A program made the translations under genes and the position numbers. From Micromonospora sp. WMMD980 (GTDB lineage Bacteria > Actinomycetota > Actinomycetes > Mycobacteriales > Micromonosporaceae): 64,000 bases of DNA. The stretch's first letter is position 1. Each line of letters begins with the position of its first letter. Of this stretch, positions 8,545-16,900 are shown in pieces. Location of the stretch: contig NZ_JARUBE010000003.1 of the NCBI RefSeq assembly GCF_029626035.1, forward strand, positions 1,984,001 through 2,048,000. The letters run 5' to 3'. The notes beneath the pieces are model-generated. The model was not told the origin of the DNA. It saw nothing but the letters and a program-made list of their open reading frames with translations, and did no database searches.

Positions 8545-9621
8545 ATGGACTTCGCACTGACCGGCGAGCAGGAGGCGTTGCGCGACACCGCGGCGAAGTA
8601 CCTCGCCGACGAGCGCGCGGGTGCCGACGCCGACCGGGTGTGGACCGACGTCACCGGGCTCGGCTGGCTGGATGCCGAGCTGGGCGCGGTCGAGCAGGCG
8701 CTGCTCGCCGAGCAGCTCGGCCACGCGCGCAGCGCGCTGCCCTGGTGGGCGACCGTGGGCCTGGCCGGGCCGGCGCTGCGGGCCGCCGGACAACCGCCGG
8801 GTCGGCCCGCCACGCTGGCCTGGGCCGAGGAGTCCGGCCCCGGCACGCTCGCCGGCCTGCTCGCCCCGTCCCGCTCCGCCCCGCCCGGCGGCTGCGTGGT
8901 AGCCGCCGACGGCGCCCTCACCGGGCGCAAGGTCGCGGTGCCGCACGTGGCGCAGGCGGTGGACCTGGTGGTGGCCGTGACCGGCCCGGAGGGCGTGGAG
9001 CTGCGCCTGGTCGACGCGTCCGCGCTGCGCCCGGCGCCGGACGACGCCGGGCCGGCGGCCCTGGACCCCACCCGGCCGTCCGCCACGGTGGACCTGTCGG
9101 GTCTGGTGTCGACGTTGCTGGTCGCGGCGTCCGCGAGCGCGGACGTGCTCGCCGAGACCCGGCGGCGCACGCTGGCGCTGCTCGCCGCGGAGGCGGTCGG
9201 CGTGGCGACGCGCGCGCTGGCCTGGGCCACCGGACACGCCGGCGCCCGCACCCAGTTCGGCCGGCCGATCGGCGCGAACCAGGCGGTGGCGCACCCGCTC
9301 GCGGAACTCTACGGCCAGGTCGAGACCGCCCGGTCACTCGCCTACCGGGCCGCCTGGTCGGTCGACGCGGAGCCGGGTCCGGTCGCGGACCGGGCGGTCG
9401 CCGCCGCCGCGGTGGCCGGGCGCGAGGCCGCGACCACCGCCTGCGAGACCGCCATCCAGACGTACGGAGGCAGCGGCTTCACCTGGGACCAGCCGCTGCA
9501 CCACTGGTATCGGCGGGCGTGGTGGCTGGCCACCTTCGACGGTACGGTGAGCGACCTGCGCGCCGAGTTGGCCGCGTCGCTGCTGGACGAGGCGCCCGGT
9601 CAGGACGCCCTGGGCCGGTAG
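8545..9621 (+). CDS. Acyl-CoA dehydrogenase, partner subunit
   Basis: A 358-residue acyl-CoA-dehydrogenase-fold protein starting MDFALTGEQEALRDTA. It has a poorly conserved middle domain, a flavin-contacting ARTQFGRPIGANQAVAH helix, and a late QTYGGSGFTWDQPLHHWYRR segment. It lacks the EGT-type catalytic glutamate region of its neighbour, as expected of the second chain in an alpha2beta2 enzyme. It probably assembles with the 7362-8519 product. Its 3' end overlaps the convergent VOC gene by 22 bp. Confidence 0.85.
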   Translation: MDFALTGEQEALRDTAAKYLADERAGADADRVWTDVTGLGWLDAELGAVEQALLAEQLGHARSALPWWATVGLAGPALRAAGQPPGRPATLAWAEESGPGTLAGLLAPSRSAPPGGCVVAADGALTGRKVAVPHVAQAVDLVVAVTGPEGVELRLVDASALRPAPDDAGPAALDPTRPSATVDLSGLVSTLLVAASASADVLAETRRRTLALLAAEAVGVATRALAWATGHAGARTQFGRPIGANQAVAHPLAELYGQVETARSLAYRAAWSVDAEPGPVADRAVAAAAVAGREAATTACETAIQTYGGSGFTWDQPLHHWYRRAWWLATFDGTVSDLRAELAASLLDEAPGQDALGR

Positions 9622-9995
9622 GAGCCGAAGCTCCAGATGTTGCCCTCGGAGTCGCGCACCGAGTAGCCCTGACCGCCGTAGTCCTCGTCTCGCAGCTTCT
9701 GCACGATCTCGGCTCCGGCCGCGACGAGCCGGTCGTGGTGCGCGGCCACGTCGTCGAGCACCACGTAGGTCGCCCCGGGGCCGGTCTCCAGCACCAGGCG
9801 CCCGTCGCCGCCGTCTGTTTCGGAGGCGAGCATGACCATGCCGTTGCCCCAGGTCAGCTGGGCGTGGCTGATGGTGCCGTCCGGACCGGGGACGACCAGG
9901 GCCTCGCGGAAGCCGACGACGTCCACCAGCCAGCGGACGGCGGCCGGCGCGTCGCGGTAGCGAAGCGTGGGGATGATTTCCGGGCCTGCGCTCAT
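9600..9995 (-). CDS. VOC-superfamily (glyoxalase/PhnB-like) protein
   Basis: A 131-residue protein with two beta-alpha-beta-beta-beta VOC modules. The early PTLRYRDAPAAVRWLVDVVGF and the late VRDSEGNIWSFGSYRP are typical of glyoxalase/bleomycin-resistance proteins. Candidate metal ligands are few, so function could be binding or catalysis. The ATG at 9995 is preceded after 7 nt by TAGACT, a leaderless-type -10. Divergent from the GMC oxidoreductase, it could act in self-resistance or a small rearrangement. No firm function can be given. Confidence 0.7.
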   Translation of the reverse strand: MSAGPEIIPTLRYRDAPAAVRWLVDVVGFREALVVPGPDGTISHAQLTWGNGMVMLASETDGGDGRLVLETGPGATYVVLDDVAAHHDRLVAAGAEIVQKLRDEDYGGQGYSVRDSEGNIWSFGSYRPRAS

Positions 9996-10073
9996 GCCGA
10001 AGAGTCTAATGAAGAATCGCGGATAGCACATGCGCTGCGCATGGCATGTCGGATCTTCGGCTACGCTGTGCCC
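9996..10073. promoter_or_regulatory. Divergent leaderless promoters around a 15-bp palindrome
   Basis: TAGACT (10003-10008, minus strand) is 7 nt from the VOC start. TACGCT (10062-10067, plus) is 6 nt from the GMC oxidoreductase start. Between them is a perfect inverted repeat, CATGCGC-T-GCGCATG (10029-10043), overlapping the expected -35 regions of both. The AGATACGAG element is absent here, so this pair may be controlled differently from the rest. Confidence 0.5.
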
Positions 10074-11600
10074 ATGCTTCGCTACGACTACGTCATCGTC
10101 GGCGCGGGAGCGGCCGGCGCGGTGCTGGCCGCGCGGTTGAGCGAGGAGCCCGGGCGTTCGGTGCTGCTGCTGGAGGCCGGGCCCGACCTGGTCGGCGACG
10201 CCGGACCGGAGGTGCTGTGCACCGGTTCGGTGGAGGCGGAGGACGGCTTCGACTGGGACCTGCGCGCCACCGTGGTCGCCGGGCGCGAGGCGCCGCTGCG
10301 ACGCGGTCGGGTGGTCGGCGGCTCGACCCGGATCAACGACCGGGGCGCGATGCGCGCGCCGGCGGCCGACTTCGCCGCCTGGGGTCGAGTCGTGCCGGAG
10401 TGGGACTGGCCGGCCGTGCTGCCCGCGTTCCGCCGGCTGGAGAGCGACGCGCAGTTCGGCGACCGTGACTACCACGGCGCCGACGGCCCGGTGCCGATCA
10501 CCCGCTGGTCGCGTGGCCAGCTGACCCCGGCGATGGACGGCTTCCTGGAGGCGGTGCTCGCGCTCGGGCACGACTACCAGGAGGACATGAACGCCCCCGA
10601 CGCGGTGGGCATCGGGATGTATCCGCAGAACCGGCGGGACCGGCTGCGCATGTCCACCGCGCAGACCCACCTCGACCCCGCCCGGTCCCGGCCCAACCTG
10701 ACGGTGCGCGGCGACGCCGAGGTCGAGCGGGTGCTGCTGGCCGACGGCCGGGCGGTGGGGGTGCGCGTCGGTGGCGAGACGATCGGCGCCGGTGAGGTCG
10801 TCCTCTGCGCGGGCAGCCCCTACAGCCCGGCGCTGCTGCTGCGCTCGGGCATCGGCCCGGCCGACGAGCTGCGGGCCGCCGGCGTCACCCCGCTGGTCGA
10901 CCTGCCCGGCGTGGGCGCCGACGTGATCGACCAGCCGGGCGCGATCATCCTGGTGGTGCCCGAGCCGGAGGCGGTCGGCGGCGACTGGCCCCGCACCCAG
11001 CTCATCGGCCGGCTCGCCGGCATCCCCGGGCACGCCGCCGACCAGGCCTTCTACCTGAGCCTGTTCACCGGGATGAGCACCACCCGCGGCGCCGGCGCGG
11101 GCCTGGACCGCCTCGTCGGCACCGATCTCATCAACACGGTCATGATCGGCGACATGGCGATGGCCTCGCGGGGCCGGGTCGGCATCAGCTCCGCCGACGC
11201 CACCGCGTCGCCCCTGGTCGACCTCGACTTCTACTCGGCCGACGGCGACCTCGCCCGGATGCGTGCCGCCTACCGGCACGCGTGGGAGATCGCCAACCAG
11301 GCGGCGTTCACCAAGACCGTGGCCCGCTTCGCGCTCGTGGACGACGCGGTGGTGGCCGACGACGAGCAACTCGACCAGATGCTGCGCACCACCACCTACA
11401 GCCGGCTCAACCTGGTCGGCGGCGCCCGGATGGGTCCCACCGACGACCCGGGTGCGGTGGTCGACGGGCACTGCCGGGTGCACGGCGTGCCCGGCCTGCG
11501 GGTGGTCGACGCCTCCGTGGTGCCGGTGCCGTTGCGGGCGCCGGCGGCGCTGACCAGCATCATGATCGGTGAGCGTGGTGCCGAGCTGATCCGGGGCTGA
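10074..11600 (+). CDS. GMC-family FAD oxidoreductase with altered active site
   Basis: A 508-residue glucose-methanol-choline oxidoreductase. It has the N-terminal dinucleotide fold VIVGAGAAGAVLAARLSEE, the GMC signature GRVVGGSTRIND, the second signature GSPYSPALLLRSGIGP, and the C-terminal region RMGPTDDPGAVVDGHCRVHG. In the usual family context HPVGTCRMG the first residue is the catalytic His. Here that position is Asn446 (NLVGGARMG), and the second His/Asn near the C terminus is also not obvious. It may be an oxidase using other residues, or a non-redox GMC protein such as a lyase. The start is fixed by homology and a TACGCT hexamer 6 nt upstream. Confidence 0.85.
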   Translation: MLRYDYVIVGAGAAGAVLAARLSEEPGRSVLLLEAGPDLVGDAGPEVLCTGSVEAEDGFDWDLRATVVAGREAPLRRGRVVGGSTRINDRGAMRAPAADFAAWGRVVPEWDWPAVLPAFRRLESDAQFGDRDYHGADGPVPITRWSRGQLTPAMDGFLEAVLALGHDYQEDMNAPDAVGIGMYPQNRRDRLRMSTAQTHLDPARSRPNLTVRGDAEVERVLLADGRAVGVRVGGETIGAGEVVLCAGSPYSPALLLRSGIGPADELRAAGVTPLVDLPGVGADVIDQPGAIILVVPEPEAVGGDWPRTQLIGRLAGIPGHAADQAFYLSLFTGMSTTRGAGAGLDRLVGTDLINTVMIGDMAMASRGRVGISSADATASPLVDLDFYSADGDLARMRAAYRHAWEIANQAAFTKTVARFALVDDAVVADDEQLDQMLRTTTYSRLNLVGGARMGPTDDPGAVVDGHCRVHGVPGLRVVDASVVPVPLRAPAALTSIMIGERGAELIRG

Positions 11601-11609
11601 GCGGGCCGG

Positions 11610-12896
11610 TCAGGTTCGCAGCAGGCTCGACAGGGGCGTGCGTGGATCGGCCACCACCGTGCGCGCGACGCTGACGTAGCCGTCGATCAGCCGCTCGGCG
11701 TCCGCGGGCGCCAGCCGGGGCGTGTGGAACAGCACCACCCGCAGGCCCGTGCCGCGCGGCGCCACCGCCAGCTCGGTGCCGAACCGGCTGCCGATCGCCT
11801 CGGGCAGGAGCAGCTCGAAGTCGGCGTCGGCGACCGAAACCCGGTGGTCGAGCGCGGCCATCATCTGGAACACCACGTCGTCGACCCGGCCACCCAGGTT
11901 GGCGCTGCCGGTGGCGACCGCCTGGTAGGGCTGCTCCTGGTTGGCGAACGCGGCGGCGGCGGTCGCGTGGGTGGCCGTCAGCAGCGCCGGGAACGTGGCG
12001 AACGGGGGCAGCCGGGTGCGCAGCACCACCATGTTGGCGCAGAAGCCCACGGTGCGCTGGCTCTCCGGACGGCTGCGGTTGGCGAACAGCGAGGCGACCG
12101 CGAGGTCACCCTGACCGGTGATCCGGTGCAGCACCGCGTAGTAGACCGCGAGCGTGACGGCGAACAGGGTGGTGCGGTGCTGCCGGGCCAGTTCCCGCAG
12201 CCCGCCGGCCACGTCGGCGTCGAGGTCGCGCCCCAGCACGCCCGGCGTCGCGCCCGGCGGTGGCTCGCGGTAGGGCAGTCGGGGCAGCCGCAGTCCGGTG
12301 AGCTGGGCCCGCCAGAAATCCCGCTGCCGGTCCAGCTCGGCGCCGGCCAGCCGGGCCTCCTGCCAGGCGACGAACTGGCCGTACTGCCACGGCACCGGGG
12401 GCAGCTCGACGGGGCGGTTCGGGCGCCGGGCGTAGAGCGCGCGCAGTTCCTCGAAGAGCAGCCCGCACGACCAGGCGTCGGTGACCAGATGGTGCATGGT
12501 GAAGCAGAGGACGATCTCGTCGTCGGCCACCTGCCAGGCGGTGGCCCGGGTGGGCCATGTGCCGACGTCCACCCGGGTGGACAGCTCGGTGGCGACGGCT
12601 GTCTCCGCCGCGGCACGTGGGTCGGGGGCGGCGCGCAGGTCGACCACCGGCAGTGGCACCGGTCGCGGGTCCCGCACGTGCTGGGTCAGGCGGGGGCCAC
12701 GGCCGGTGAAGGTGGTCCGCAGGGCCTCGTGCCGGGCGGTCAGCGCGGTCAGCGCCGCAGCGAGCGCGTCGACGTCGACAGTGCCGGTCACCCGGCACAG
12801 CAGCGGGCAGTTCAGCGCCCCGTGGTCGGCGCGGTAGTGGTCGATGATGCCGAGCAGTCGCTGACCGACGGAGGCCGGTAGTTCTCGGGGCGCCAC
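11610..12896 (-). CDS. Stand-alone NRPS condensation-type domain
   Basis: A 428-residue free-standing condensation-domain protein. The core motif reads HHLVTDAW, so the HHxxxD catalytic triplet is intact but the following Gly is Ala. Other family landmarks are an LNCPLLCRVTG start, a central YGQFVAWQEARL helix, and the GFCANMVVLRTRLPP channel region. Free C domains in NRPS clusters can form amide or ester bonds between a carrier-bound chain and a separate acceptor, so it could join the NRPS product to the acyl arm or modify a side chain (inference). GTG 12896 has TACCGT 6 nt upstream. It is divergent from the core operon. Confidence 0.85.
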   Translation of the reverse strand: MAPRELPASVGQRLLGIIDHYRADHGALNCPLLCRVTGTVDVDALAAALTALTARHEALRTTFTGRGPRLTQHVRDPRPVPLPVVDLRAAPDPRAAAETAVATELSTRVDVGTWPTRATAWQVADDEIVLCFTMHHLVTDAWSCGLLFEELRALYARRPNRPVELPPVPWQYGQFVAWQEARLAGAELDRQRDFWRAQLTGLRLPRLPYREPPPGATPGVLGRDLDADVAGGLRELARQHRTTLFAVTLAVYYAVLHRITGQGDLAVASLFANRSRPESQRTVGFCANMVVLRTRLPPFATFPALLTATHATAAAAFANQEQPYQAVATGSANLGGRVDDVVFQMMAALDHRVSVADADFELLLPEAIGSRFGTELAVAPRGTGLRVVLFHTPRLAPADAERLIDGYVSVARTVVADPRTPLSSLLRT

Positions 12897-12975
12897 GCTG
12901 CGACGGTACCCGGCCGCTCACGTATCTGTCATCAAGGGTCTGGCATCTCGTGTTATCTGTCGGTACCTTGGGCGC
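12897..12975. promoter_or_regulatory. Divergent leaderless promoters of the core NRPS operon
   Basis: Minus strand: TACCGT (12903-12908), 6 nt before the GTG, with TTGATG about 18 nt further up. Plus strand: TACCTT (12964-12969), 6 nt before the ATG at 12976. The cluster element appears as CACGTATCT (12919-12927), with related GCATCTCG (12943-12950) and GTTATCTG (12952-12959). This is the main switch for the 18.6-kb NRPS operon. Confidence 0.55.
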
Positions 12976-13944
12976 ATGTCTGGTCTGTCGGTCACCACGC
13001 CCGTGCCGGCTCGGCTGACGTGGCGGTACGAGTCCGAGATGCCTCGGGTGCTCTCCCTCTACGAGCGGGCCAAGAGCGCGCAGTGGAACGCCACCACGGA
13101 CGTGGACTGGTCGATCCCGGTGCCGTTCGGCGAGCCGTTGCCCGACGACTCGGCGTTCGCCATGGCCTCCTTCGAGGCGTCCCCGCTGGCCGCGCGCGGT
13201 CGTCCGATGTGGGACACGTTCCGCTGGGAGCTCCAGTCCTGGATGGTCAGCCAGTTCCTGCACGGCGAGCAGGGCGCGCTGGTGGTCGCCGCCCGCCTGG
13301 TCGAGGTGGTCCCCGACCTGGACAGCAAGTACTACGCGGCCAGTCAGGCCGCCGACGAGGCGCGGCACGTCGAGGCGTTCTCCCGCTACCTGCGGGAGAA
13401 GGTGCCCGAGCCGTACCCGATCAACCCGGCGCTGGCCGAACTGCTGGAGGACCTGCTCTCCGACGCCCGCTGGGACATCACCGCGCTGGGCATGCAGATC
13501 ATCGTCGAGGCGTTGGCGATGGCCGCGTTCCGGCTCGCCAACAGCACCTTCCACGACCGGCTCATCTGCGACATCACCCGGCTGGTGGCCCGCGACGAGG
13601 CCCGGCACGTGTCCTTCGGCGTGCTGTCGCTGGAGGGCATCTACGCGGAGATGACGAGCGCCGAGCGGGCCGACCGGGAGGAGATGGTGCTCGAGTCGGC
13701 CAGCCTGATGCGCCGCCGGTTCCTGCTCGAGGACGTGTGGGAGCGCATCGAGGTCGACCGCGACGAGGGCGTCGACTTCGCCGCGCACAACGAGCTGATG
13801 ATCAAGTATCGGCAGGCCATCTTCGCCCGGGTGGTCACCGCCCTGGCCAACATCGGGCTGCTGACACCCCGGGTCCGCTCGGGCCTGGAACGCCTCGACC
13901 TCATCGGCTTCGCCGACCGCTCGATCCGCCTACCTCGCGCCTGA
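12976..13944 (+). CDS. Ferritin-like diiron oxygenase (AurF/R2-like)
   Basis: A 322-residue all-helical protein with a complete carboxylate-bridged diiron set: Glu98, Glu128 with His131 (DEARH), Glu178, and Glu208 with His211 (second DEARH). The E-x29-ExxH spacing in both halves fits ferritin-like oxygenases such as AurF-type N-oxygenases and R2-like oxidases. It is the first gene of the core operon, 11 bp before the NRPS start. It probably oxidises an amine, an amino acid or the assembled product; the actual reaction cannot be predicted. It needs an electron donor, and the only ferredoxin visible is at 42851. Confidence 0.8.
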   Translation: MSGLSVTTPVPARLTWRYESEMPRVLSLYERAKSAQWNATTDVDWSIPVPFGEPLPDDSAFAMASFEASPLAARGRPMWDTFRWELQSWMVSQFLHGEQGALVVAARLVEVVPDLDSKYYAASQAADEARHVEAFSRYLREKVPEPYPINPALAELLEDLLSDARWDITALGMQIIVEALAMAAFRLANSTFHDRLICDITRLVARDEARHVSFGVLSLEGIYAEMTSAERADREEMVLESASLMRRRFLLEDVWERIEVDRDEGVDFAAHNELMIKYRQAIFARVVTALANIGLLTPRVRSGLERLDLIGFADRSIRLPRA

Positions 13945-13955
13945 CCGGAGTGGAC

Positions 13956-16900
13956 ATGCCAGTGCTGACCACGCTGACCCTGGACGGCATGTGCGGCGAC
14001 GTCGCCGCGCTGCTCGAGGAGCCGGTGTCGCCCGACGACGACCTGCTGGAGCGCGGTCTCGATTCGATCGGCCTGATGCGGCTGGCGGCGCGGTGGTCCG
14101 CGGCCGGCGGGAACCTCACGTTCGGCCAGCTCATCGAGCACCGCACGGTACGCCAGTGGCACGCCCTGGCGCGGCCGGGCGACGATCCCGCGCCCACCTC
14201 GGAGCCGGCCGACGACGAGATGGTCGACCCCGGCGCGCCGTTCCCGCTGGCCACCATGCAGCACGCCTACTGGGTCGGACGCGCCGGGGACCAGGCGCTG
14301 GGCGGTGTGGGCGCGCACTTCTACAACGAGTTCGACGGCCGGCACGTGGACGCGTCGCGGCTGGAGCGGGCGGTGCGGGCGTTGGTGCGCCGGCACGACA
14401 TGCTGCGGGCCCGGTTCCTCGACGACGGCCGCCAGCAGATCACCCCGGACGGCGCGTGGCCCGGCCTGACGGTGCACGACCTGCGCGAGCTGACACCGGC
14501 CGACCGAGACCGGCGACTCGGCGAGCTGCGCGACACGCTGTCGCACCGCAGCCTGCGGGTGGACCGGGGTGAGGTGTTCGACATCCAGCTCTCGCTGCTG
14601 CCCGCGGGCGGCACCCGGATCCACGTCGAGATCGAGATGCTGGTCGCCGACGCACACAGCTTCCGGGTTCTCCTGGCCGACCTGGCCGCCCTCTACGACC
14701 GCCCCGACGAGCCGCTGCCGCCCATCGGCTACAGCTACCCGCGCTACCTGGCCGTGCACGCCCGCCGTCGGGCGGCCGCGCGGGCGGCCGCGTCCGCCTA
14801 CTGGCGGGAGCGGCTGCCAGGCTTGCCCGGTGGGCCCGAGCTGCCGGTCGCGGTCGCGCCGGAGCGGGTCACCGGGCACCGGGTGACCCGTCACCACCAC
14901 TGGTTGTCCGGCGCCGACCGGGACCGCCTCGCCGCCCGTGCGCGGGAGCACGGCATCACCCTGCCGATGGTGTTCCTGACCGCGTTCGCCGAGGTGCTGG
15001 CCGCCTGGAGCAGCCGGCAGCGTTTCCTGCTCAACCTGCCGCTGTACGACCGCACGCCGTACCACCCGGACGTGCCGCTGCTCAGCGGCGACTTCACCAA
15101 CCTGCTGCTGCTGGAGGTGGACGCCACCGCCGAGGTGCCCTTCGTCGAGCGGGCCCGCCGGCTGCACGAGCAGTTCACCCGCGACGTCGCGCACAGCGCG
15201 TACTCCGGGGTGGACGTGCTGCGTGACCTGGCCCGCCACCGTGCGGACCGGGCGGTGCTCGCGCCGGTGGTGTTCACCAGCGCGCTCAGCCTCGGTGAGC
15301 TGTTCGGCGCGGACGTGCGGACGTGCTTCGGGGATCCGGTGTGGACCAGCTCGCAGACCCCGCAGGTGTGGCTGGACAACCAGGTCACCGAGCGCGAGGG
15401 CGGCCTGTACCTGAACTGGGACGTGGTGGCGGAGCTGTTCCCGGCCGGGGTGTCGGAGGCGATGTTCGACGCCTACGTGGGGCTGCTGCGCGCGCTGGTG
15501 GCGGGGGACTGGTCGGCGTCGGTGGGGTTGCCGGCGGCGCAGCGGGTGGTGCGGGAGCGGGTGAACGACACCGTGGCCGTGTTGCCGACCGGGTTGCTGC
15601 ACGAGGGGTTCTTCGGGTGGGCGGCGCGGGAGCCGGGCCGCCCGGCGGCGTTGGGTGACGGTGTGTCGGTGTCCTACGGGGAGTTGGCCGAGCGGTCGTT
15701 GCGGCTGGCCGGTGCGCTGCTCCGGGCCGGGGTCGGCGCTGGCGACGCCATCGGGGTGTGTCTGCCCAAGGGCGTCGAGCAGTTCGTCGCGGTGCTGGCG
15801 GTGTTGGCGGCCGGCGGTGTGTACGTGCCGGTGGGGGTGGACCAGCCGGCGGTCCGGCGGGAGCGCATTCTCGCCCGGGCGGGAGCGAAGGTGCTGATCC
15901 GGGCCGACGACGACGGTCCCGGAGCGGCAACCGGCGACGCGGCGCCGGGTGGCAGCGTCCCGGTGGTTGGTCCGGGCGGTGACGGTGGGTCCGCGTTGGA
16001 GTGGCCGGTGCAGGTCGATCCGGCCGGGCTGGCGTATGTGATCTTCACGTCGGGGTCGACGGGGGAGCCCAAGGGTGTGGAGGTGTCGCACGCGGCGGCG
16101 ATGAACACGATCGAGGCGATCCGGCGGCGTTTCGACGTCGGTGTGGGCGATCGGGTGCTGGCGGTGTCGGCGTTGGACTTCGACCTGTCGGTGTTCGACG
16201 TGTTCGGGTTGCTCGGCGCCGGCGGCGCGGTGGTCGTGGTGGGCGAGGAGCAGCGCCGTGACGCCCGGGCGTGGCTGCGCCTGGCCACCGACCACCACGT
16301 CACGATCTGGCAGTCGGTGCCGGCGTTGCTGGACATGCTGCTCACCGCCGCCGAGGCCGACGGCGCGACCACCCACCTGCGACTCGCGCTGCTCGGCGGC
16401 GACTGGGTGGGGCTGGACCTGCCGGGCCGGCTGACCGCGTTGCGCCCGCACGCCCGGCTGGTCGCCCTCGGCGGCACGACCGAGACGGCGATCCACTCCA
16501 CCGTCCTCGAGGTCGGCGAGGTGCCGGCGCACTGGCGTTCCGTCCCCTACGGTCGGCCGCTGCCCAACCAGCGCTGCCGGGTTGTCGACGGGCGGGGCCG
16601 GGACTGCCCGGACTGGGTGCCGGGTGAGCTGTGGATCGGCGGGGCCGGCGTGGCCGCCGGCTACCGGGGCGACCCGCAACGCACCGGCGAACGGTTCGTC
16701 ACCCACGAGGGGACCCGCTGGTACCGGACCGGCGACCTCGGCCGCTACTGGCCCGACGGCACCCTGGAGTTCCTCGGCCGCACCGACCACCAGGTCAAGA
16801 TCCGCGGACACCGCATCGAACTCGGCGAGATCGAGGCCGCGTTGCTGCACCACCGCGCCGTGCGTGACGCGGTCGCCGTGGCGGTCGGCGCGACCACCCG

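Noticed and set aside
7362..9621. Reading the two acyl-CoA dehydrogenases as a recent duplication
   Set aside because: They share only the fold and differ in length and active-site region, fitting an old alpha2beta2 pair rather than a duplication.
8640..10073. Long plus-strand frame continuous with the GMC oxidoreductase
   Set aside because: The upstream part is an out-of-frame reading of the acyl-CoA dehydrogenase gene and the antisense of the VOC gene. Homology begins at ATG 10074, where a leaderless promoter also lies.
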